Assembly: GCF_028583425.1 (NCBI RefSeq)
Contig: NC_072793.1
Coordinates: 172,895,681 to 172,959,680, forward strand
From: Eublepharis macularius
Lineage: Eukaryota > Chordata > Lepidosauria > Squamata > Eublepharidae
Reading direction: 5' to 3'
DNA: 64,000 bases
Positions 58,199 through 64,000 of the stretch are shown one piece after another; within the stretch, counting starts at the first letter, position 1; each line of letters starts with the position of its first letter. Below the pieces are notes generated by a model. It saw nothing but the letters and a program-made list of their open reading frames with translations. It was not told the DNA's origin and did not search any database. The translations under genes and the position numbers were made by a program.

Positions 58199-59349
58199 TG
58201 CCATTTATAGTCAGCCTTTCACAGAGACGCAAGACAGATTACATAGCGTGAGATTAATACAATCAGTAGCAAGGACATTTCCACCACCACCACCCCCAGC
58301 ATACTAGGACATCTGGAAGGGACAATTTTGTACTTCTAACGCTTACTTAAAAGGATATCTTATATCTATAGCTAGATCAAAAAGAAAGGGTGGGAGGGAG
58401 GGAAAATAGGACCACATATTTAGAAGCAGAAGAGGCTCTGGCAGGCCATTCTAAAGGAGTGGACCCGCCACAGAAAAGGCCCTGAACTTGCTATGCCAAA
58501 TGGATAGTCCTAAGGGAGGTCACCTTGAAGGATGTTGTCTGCAGAATGTAATTGGCTCCGAAAAGGTGTATGGCATCTAGAGAAGCTGTTTTATGATCTT
58601 GACTGCCAGTTTAGGTTCCCAAAGCACGCATACACTCACTTCAAACAGTGAGATAGCTGCTTTGTGTTGAGCAATGTTTAATTGACAGATAGTATCTTGC
58701 ATCAAGCTTCTCTCCCCCCCCCCCCCGCACATGGACATCTTGTCCCCCCTTGGGCACTGGAGGGGGCAGTCAGTGGTGGAGTAGGATGTTTCCCAGGGCA
58801 TATTCAGTTTTTCAGAAAAGCCAAGTAATATTGCTGGACCTTTTCTTTCTTTCTTTACTATATTTAATAGTTCACCTTTTTAACAGAAACTAAAAGCACC
58901 TCACATCACACAGTGTAATTTGACAGTCAATATAAAGAGACATTTAATAAACAATGTATTAGGACTAAGATTATAGAAATTTGAATAATTATCACATATT
59001 AGACATGACACAGAGTGCAGATATAATGCAGACAAATGTTGTGCAGTTCCGTGTGCCCCTTTCTCCAAATATGTGATCATAAAATTTGCTCCTAAAGATT
59101 CTTCCCCCCCCCCCCCAAAGCGATGTTTTCATTTGGTGTCAGAAGTCCAGAGGGAGCTTTGAAAGAAAAGGCAAAGCCGAAGTTCAAAAGGGGAAAAGGA
59201 GAAAAGAAAAAAAATCGAGTCCTCTTAACGTAATCCTCAGTCTCAGGGAATCTTACAGACTCCAAAAACCTAGGACTTGGAAAGGGTAAAACAAAAGTTT
59301 ACAGGGAGGCAAAACCTCCAAGGATTATCATTTATATGTATTTCTCATT
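56872..59349. other. No gene seen
   Basis: Contains a (TTTA)n run (58159-58200), an antisense LINE tail (58200-58270), and another LINE-tail-like AAGACAGATTACATAGCGTG. A long open frame at about 57.24-57.82 kb has no recognisable domain and unremarkable composition. Another LINE-like tail follows near 58860. Confidence 0.45.
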
Positions 59350-59800
59350 TTCTACCGTTCTGTTAAAAGAGGCGCAACGCAGCCCGACCCTTGGATGCGG
59401 GTTATTTTCATTCGTTTGATGCCACCGCAGGACTTTTCTCTGCCTCGGAGGCGTCCTTTCCATTCTCTCCACGGGTCACTTTGTAAGCGAGGAGATGCAA
59501 TCCGAGGGTTAAAGCTAGAAAAGTCTGCAGTCCTAGAGAGGCACATGATTGGGGGGGGGGTACTTCCTGCTCTCCCCCCCTCCCCGCCCTTGCAGGAGCC
59601 GCCTCTTTGTTCCTTGGCTGCAGTTGGAACGGCTGCGAGGGATCTGGTGAGCTCAACGGAGCTTTGGAGGGGTGATCGGGGTAGTGTGCGCGTGAATGCA
59701 AGGCAAGATCCAACGCGGAGAGATTGGAGGGAGAAAAGCAGTGAGTGGGGAGCGCCCCTCTGATGCCCCCCCCCCATAGAGGGCGTTTTTTGTGCAAAGC
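59350..59800 (+). promoter_or_regulatory. CpG-rich promoter-like interval with first-exon donor
   Basis: Local rise in GC and CpG (GAGGCGCAACGCAGCCCGAC, GGATGCGGG, GGAACGGCTGCGAGG). A plus-strand exon end GAGGGATCTG, then GTGAGC at 59646/59647, resembles the putative first exons of genes A and B. It may drive a plus-strand ZNF gene whose remains are at 61890, or a gene to the right of the window. Confidence 0.5.
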
Positions 59801-61889
59801 CCCCCATCGTCAAAGACTAGCCGGGGATAAAGAGCCGCAGGAATAGGAAAGGGAAATTCCTACCCTTTTTGGCCAGGGCTGGGGAGCAGCAAAAGGGCGG
59901 GAGATTTGGGGAGAAGAGAGGAGATCCCTCTTCCTCTACCCCCCCTTTCCTGCCTGGCCACAGCAGGCCTTTCCCTCCTTCCACATCGAGCTCCGAAACA
60001 ACACAACCGTGCCCTTTGCTCTTTGGAAAACTGATGTGGGTGCCTTAGAGGAGGCCTCCCCCACTACTTTTCTCGTTTTCCATTTTCTGATTGGAAATCC
60101 TGGTTTCCTAAACTGTGAGCTGCTTTTCTATTCTGGTGTGTGTGAAGGGGGGAGGTTACTTCCAGGCTCCCAGAAATTCAAAAACCACTTTGGGGGGATC
60201 TTTCTAGTCTCAGCAGTGCTGGATGGAAAATGAGAGTATATCCAGTGTATGCGTCAGTCTGCGTCACGGGCCTGGTTACTCCCTGTGGGGTGAGAAAGAG
60301 GCAGATACATGAAGCGGCAGAGTGAGAAGCTTCACTTTACATAGCGCATTATGGAAGGCGTTCCTTTGTTAAGAACTCCCTGCTAAAGAAGAGCAGAGAC
60401 TGAGTGCTTACACGTACTCCTGGCACTGTTAGTTTTCTCTGTGCAGGGATTTTTTTTCGTTATGCAAAGAAACATTTGTAGTTGCTTAGTTCAGAGGTGG
60501 AATCTCCCACCTGCCTTCTTGAGCCAGGCAATCCAGTCCTAGACCTCAGGGGCCTTCCCATCTCCCAACTTCTCCTCAATATGTAGAGCAGGCTGGGTGT
60601 GTGTGTGTGTGTCTGGGCTTGCCTCAGAGGGGAGAAGGGAGTGGGGTTCTGGCCAGGATGTTTCCTACCCCTGTTTCCACCGAGATCTGTTTAACTGGAG
60701 ATGCCAGTCTATGAATATGGGACCTTGTGCATGGAAAGAATGTGCGCTACCTCAGAGAAGACCCAAACGCCAAACAGTTCTCAAACGAGCACATTTGACC
60801 TCATCACCTCTAGTACAGTGATTCTGGATATTTGCCAACAGTTAAGCATACCAGTCTAAAATGCAGCACCCTGCAGAGGAAATCCTTGCTTTCTAGGAAT
60901 ATTTTAAACCCTGCCCAGGATTCATGTTTTCCCATTAACCAATATCATGTTGTCTGGAGCAGCCACTGAGAAAGCTGTGTTAGTACCCCAAAAAAATTCA
61001 GAAGTGATTTAAGCAGTGTGTGGAGGTGTGGGTGTGTGTGGAAGTGTGGGTGTGCACAACAGTTACATTGGCATACCAGGTGAGGGGGCAAGTTGGAGGG
61101 GTATTCAAGCTTGCTTAGAGCTGAGTCTGATGTAGAACAGGCTCTGGGTGAACAGCTGGTCTGCATGGAAAGTAGGAGCACTTCTCCCTTCATTGGCGCT
61201 TCAAGATTGACAGCTGCCTGGTGAATTGAGGGAGAAGTCATTTCCGAAGCTGGCATCTCGTTTTGAATGTGAACTTCAACCCCCCCCCCCCCCAATTTCT
61301 ACTTTCTTCCCATCTTTAATTGCCAAGAAGAGAGATATGCTGGAGCTGAATCTGTTCAGGGGACCCCTCAACCATTAACGTACTGGAAGGGGAGATTGAA
61401 ATTGTGTGATATGTTATCACATTGTGGGTGCCCATCTAAAGATAGGAGGCCAGGTCACTTCAGGTCTGGTGGGGTGGACTTTTTGGGTCAAACACCATAG
61501 GGGAGGGGAAATCCATCCTGTTTTTTTAGCGTTACTCTAATTCCATCATTCCCCATTGAATGGGAAGAGCAAATAAACCAGACTTGGCCTGCATCACTGG
61601 CTTGTCCTTTATTTGCGGGCAGCTGCTCTGAAGTGCTATTTCTGTAATGGAAGGCTCTCTTTGCCAATAACTGTCCAATGAGATGCTATTTCTGTTTACT
61701 TGCCACAAACTACTGACCCATCAGTACTGTATAGGATGTCACAGGACCAGATTCCCAAGAAAGACTTTTGAAAGTGTATCCAGACATCAAGCTTTTTAAT
61801 TCTTTCAGTGTCTCCAGGATTTAACTTAGTTCGTTCTTTAATGTTCCTTCTCCATTTTTTCACAATCATGCCAGGTTTCTTTTTTCTTT
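59801..61889. other. No gene seen
   Basis: Contains a GT-rich stretch near 60597, a type 1 tRNA-SINE scrap at about 60690-60770 (antisense), and a C homopolymer near 61279. No KRAB exon in either strand. Confidence 0.45.
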
Positions 61890-62115
61890 CAGCAGGACGT
61901 ATACAGAGAATTAACAGAGGGGAGAAAAAAATCTAAATGCCTGGAGTGTGGAAAAACTTGCAATCTGAGTGGAAATCTTCCTTCCCATCAAAGAATTTAC
62001 TCAGGGGAGAAACCATCTAAATGCCTCTTGTGTGGGAAAACCTTCAGGCATTTATATGGTTTCTCCCTTGTGTGGAAAGAGCTTCAGTCGCAGAGGAATT
62101 CTTACATACCATCTA
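61890..62115 (+). pseudogene. C2H2 zinc-finger pseudogene fragment with inverted linker
   Basis: After an acceptor-like TTTCTTTCAG the frame reads [20 protein letters not shown], in which Phe has become Cys and the last zinc His has become Tyr. The next finger starts KCLLCGKTF. Then 28 bp (62047-62074) match the complement of the standard linker (HTREKPYKC on the minus strand), after which sense finger coding resumes (CGKSFSRRGILTYH). Only about 2.5 fingers remain, with no HTGEKP array after them. Confidence 0.8.
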
Positions 62116-62215
62116 AGAGTTTACAGTATGTATGGAATAATCTTTGTACAGAAAGATTCCCCAGTGTCTGATGACAGAATTCAGACATGGAAGAAATCAT
62201 AAGATGTGTGATAAG

Positions 62216-62343
62216 ATCCAGAGGAGTTAGCCTTGTTAGTCTGCAGTAGCAAAATAGCAAAGAGTCCAGTAGCACCTTTAAGACTAACCAACTTTATTGT
62301 AGCATAAACTTTTGAGAGCAACAGCTCTCTTCATCAGATGCAT
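62216..62343 (-). repeat. Ribozyme-hairpin repeat with perfect stem
   Basis: Minus strand: CTGATGA (62337-62331), A, stem GAGAGC/GCTCTC with loop TGTT, then AAAA (62313-62310). The body is CTTAAAGGTGCTACTGGACT and the end CTGCAGACTAACAAGGCTAA. Confidence 0.75.
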
Positions 62344-62689
62344 AAAATGTGTGGAGTGTGGAAAGGCAATATAAGTATAATATCCTATTATATAAAAGGT
62401 AAGCCGTATTACTGATGACTCACCTCTTATCCTGGTGTGCCTCCCGAGGGCACCGCTGCAGCACGAAGCCCAGGCGAGGAAGCTTGTGCCTCCAGAGAGT
62501 GCACAGGTGGCAATGCCCCCCCTTCGCCCGGCCACCCCTCAACCGCCAGTGTGGCTGCTTCCAGAGACCTGCCCCTCCTGAACTGCATACATACCCCCCC
62601 GGACCAGCCCCCTGACCCATTCACTGTGTGACGTATACACATTGGCCAGCAAAGAGTGTGAGCGGGAGGGGCAAGGACTGCAGTACGTG

Positions 62690-62790
62690 ACTGAGTCAGT
62701 CTGTTGTAAGAAAATAAAACAAGTCCAGTAGCACCATGAAGACTAACCATATTTATTCCACCATGCACTTCCATCAGTTGGATCACCATC
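62690..62790 (-). repeat. Related repeat tail, variant
   Basis: AAGTCCAGTAGCACCATGAA, GACTAACCATATTTATTCCA, then CACTTCCATCAGTTGG. Same tail boxes, but a different or lost hairpin. Confidence 0.5.
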
Positions 62791-64000
62791 AACCCTGAAC
62801 GTGTAAAGAGGAAATCTGGGAAATCCAATGTGGAAATTTGGAAGGGGGAGGAGGAGTTGAGTCAGAGAAGGGCACCATGTGAGAACGGGGGTGGGAAGCA
62901 AGCCTCATCCACTCCACACCAAACAGACAGGAACTCCCTTTGCCAGAATTCCCCTCTTGAAGTGCATTCCTTATCCATCCAAAGAACACTTACCCATCCC
63001 TTTTGCGGAGTTGCGCTTTGACTTCGTTTGCTTCATCTGCAGACGCTGCTTCATAGGTCCCTGGATCTCCAAAACAATAGTTGCTATGGCTGTTTGGCAA
63101 GCAGTTCCACAGGGCGCAGTGGTGCAGCTGCCAGTCAACCCCCGAGGTGACCTGGGAAGGGGCTGTTCTTGCACCCTGGTGCAGAGAAGACCAGCCTTGG
63201 CTTCCCTTCTTTCTCTCTCTCTTTCACATGCACACACTTCAGCACTAGTGGGGTGGGTCACGGTGGAGTTCTGTTAGGGGACAGGGGGAGGTGGTGAAAA
63301 ACTGGCCCAAGGCTACCTGATTTCTGCCCCTGCTCAGCTCTTACTGGAGTGGTGTCCTGCCCTTCCTTGAGTGAGTGGAGTCACCACTTCATTATATGAG
63401 GGACCCATGAGGATTTTGAACAGAGGCGTCTCTGTTACACTGCATCTGCTTTGGCTCTTTCCTTTGCTTACAAGTGCTAAAGGCCCCCTCTGTGTTGCTG
63501 CATCTCTCTGTGCTTTTCCCACCTGCAGGGTGCGCCACTGCACACACTAAGTGGTATATCGAGGGCCTGAGAAAAGGAGGACTGTGACACATGGCCTGAC
63601 TTCTGAGCTAGGAGCATCTTAGCTGGGGCATCCTGAGCTGTACCAGGGCATGTGGGCAAAGCTGTAGCAGTGGAGGATGCTTGAACTTTCTGGTTGGCTG
63701 ACTGCCTGTGGGCTACTCTCTGGGTTTTGCTGGCTTAAATTTATGGAGGGAGGAGGTTTTCCCAAGGTGGGAACCTGCTCATTTCTAAGCCAGCATACTG
63801 GGGACGCAGTCATCTCCTGGCCAAACATTTTGGGTGCCTGCTGGTAGCCACTAGCCGGTGCTGCCCTGGCACACCCCTGGACTCTGCAGGAATAACTCCA
63901 GGATCGTCCCACAGAGCTCCCGAGAACTGTAGGTATAATACTTCTCTGGGTCTCTTAGGTCTTTCACCTCTGGGTCTTCTTAGGTCAAGATCATGCTGTA
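62791..64000. other. No gene seen
   Basis: Mixed composition, open frames short, no finger, SCAN or KRAB motif. It could be intron or spacer of a gene beyond the right edge. Confidence 0.45.

Noticed and set aside
61890-62115. A functional short zinc-finger gene
   Set aside because: Zinc ligands and the core Phe are replaced, a linker is inverted and there is no finger array afterward.

Overview
The window looks like a squamate reptile (lizard or gecko type) genome. It has short coding exons with consensus GT/AG splice sites. The background is dense with a 5S-rRNA-headed SINE, two tRNA-headed SINEs, CR1/L2/L1 LINE tails and small hAT and mariner MITEs. The assignment rests on repeat style and gene families, not on a database match.

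The genes are all C2H2 zinc-finger (ZNF) transcription factors. (1) Minus strand, 5186-3571: a terminal exon with 17 intact fingers; the two KRAB-A exons upstream of it (6101-5975 and 7485-7358) are both broken. (2) Plus strand, 14291-19876: a SCAN-KRAB-ZNF gene whose five coding exons join in phase to give 644 residues. (3) and (4) Minus strand: two tandem paralogues, A (35255-27376) and B (51826-41704). Each has an 86-nt leader exon encoding MQPAQ, a 127-nt KRAB-A exon and one long finger exon (18 and 19 fingers), predicting 675 and 683 residues. A possible non-coding first exon lies upstream of each (37480 and 54115). A and B sit in duplicated blocks at about 24.6-39.1 kb and 40.1-55.2 kb. 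A third copy of the leader exon is stranded at 23665-23593. At 61.9 kb is a broken finger fragment downstream of a CpG-rich, promoter-like interval (59.35-59.8 kb).

Layout: 0-2 kb, 3' end of a fossil Ty3/Gypsy element and a candidate LTR; 2-9 kb, gene 1 and SINEs; 9-14 kb, MITEs, SINEs and a GC-rich possible shared promoter; 14-20 kb, gene 2; 20-24.5 kb, repeats and the orphan leader exon; 24.6-39.1 kb, unit A; 39.1-40.1 kb, spacer; 40.1-55.2 kb, unit B; 55-64 kb, MITEs, promoter-like DNA and the finger pseudogene.

KRAB and SCAN-KRAB ZNF proteins are nuclear DNA-binding proteins that usually recruit a TRIM28 repressor complex, often to transposable elements. The window therefore shows an actively duplicating repressor cluster embedded in the kinds of repeats such proteins commonly bind.

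The most unusual signal is RNA-like. A 119-bp insertion in unit A (31683-31801) has a 10-bp target duplication and an exact empty site in unit B, and it carries a hammerhead-ribozyme-like core. A second dispersed repeat family carries a similar hairpin with compensatory base changes between copies, and several of its copies are arranged as inverted pairs.
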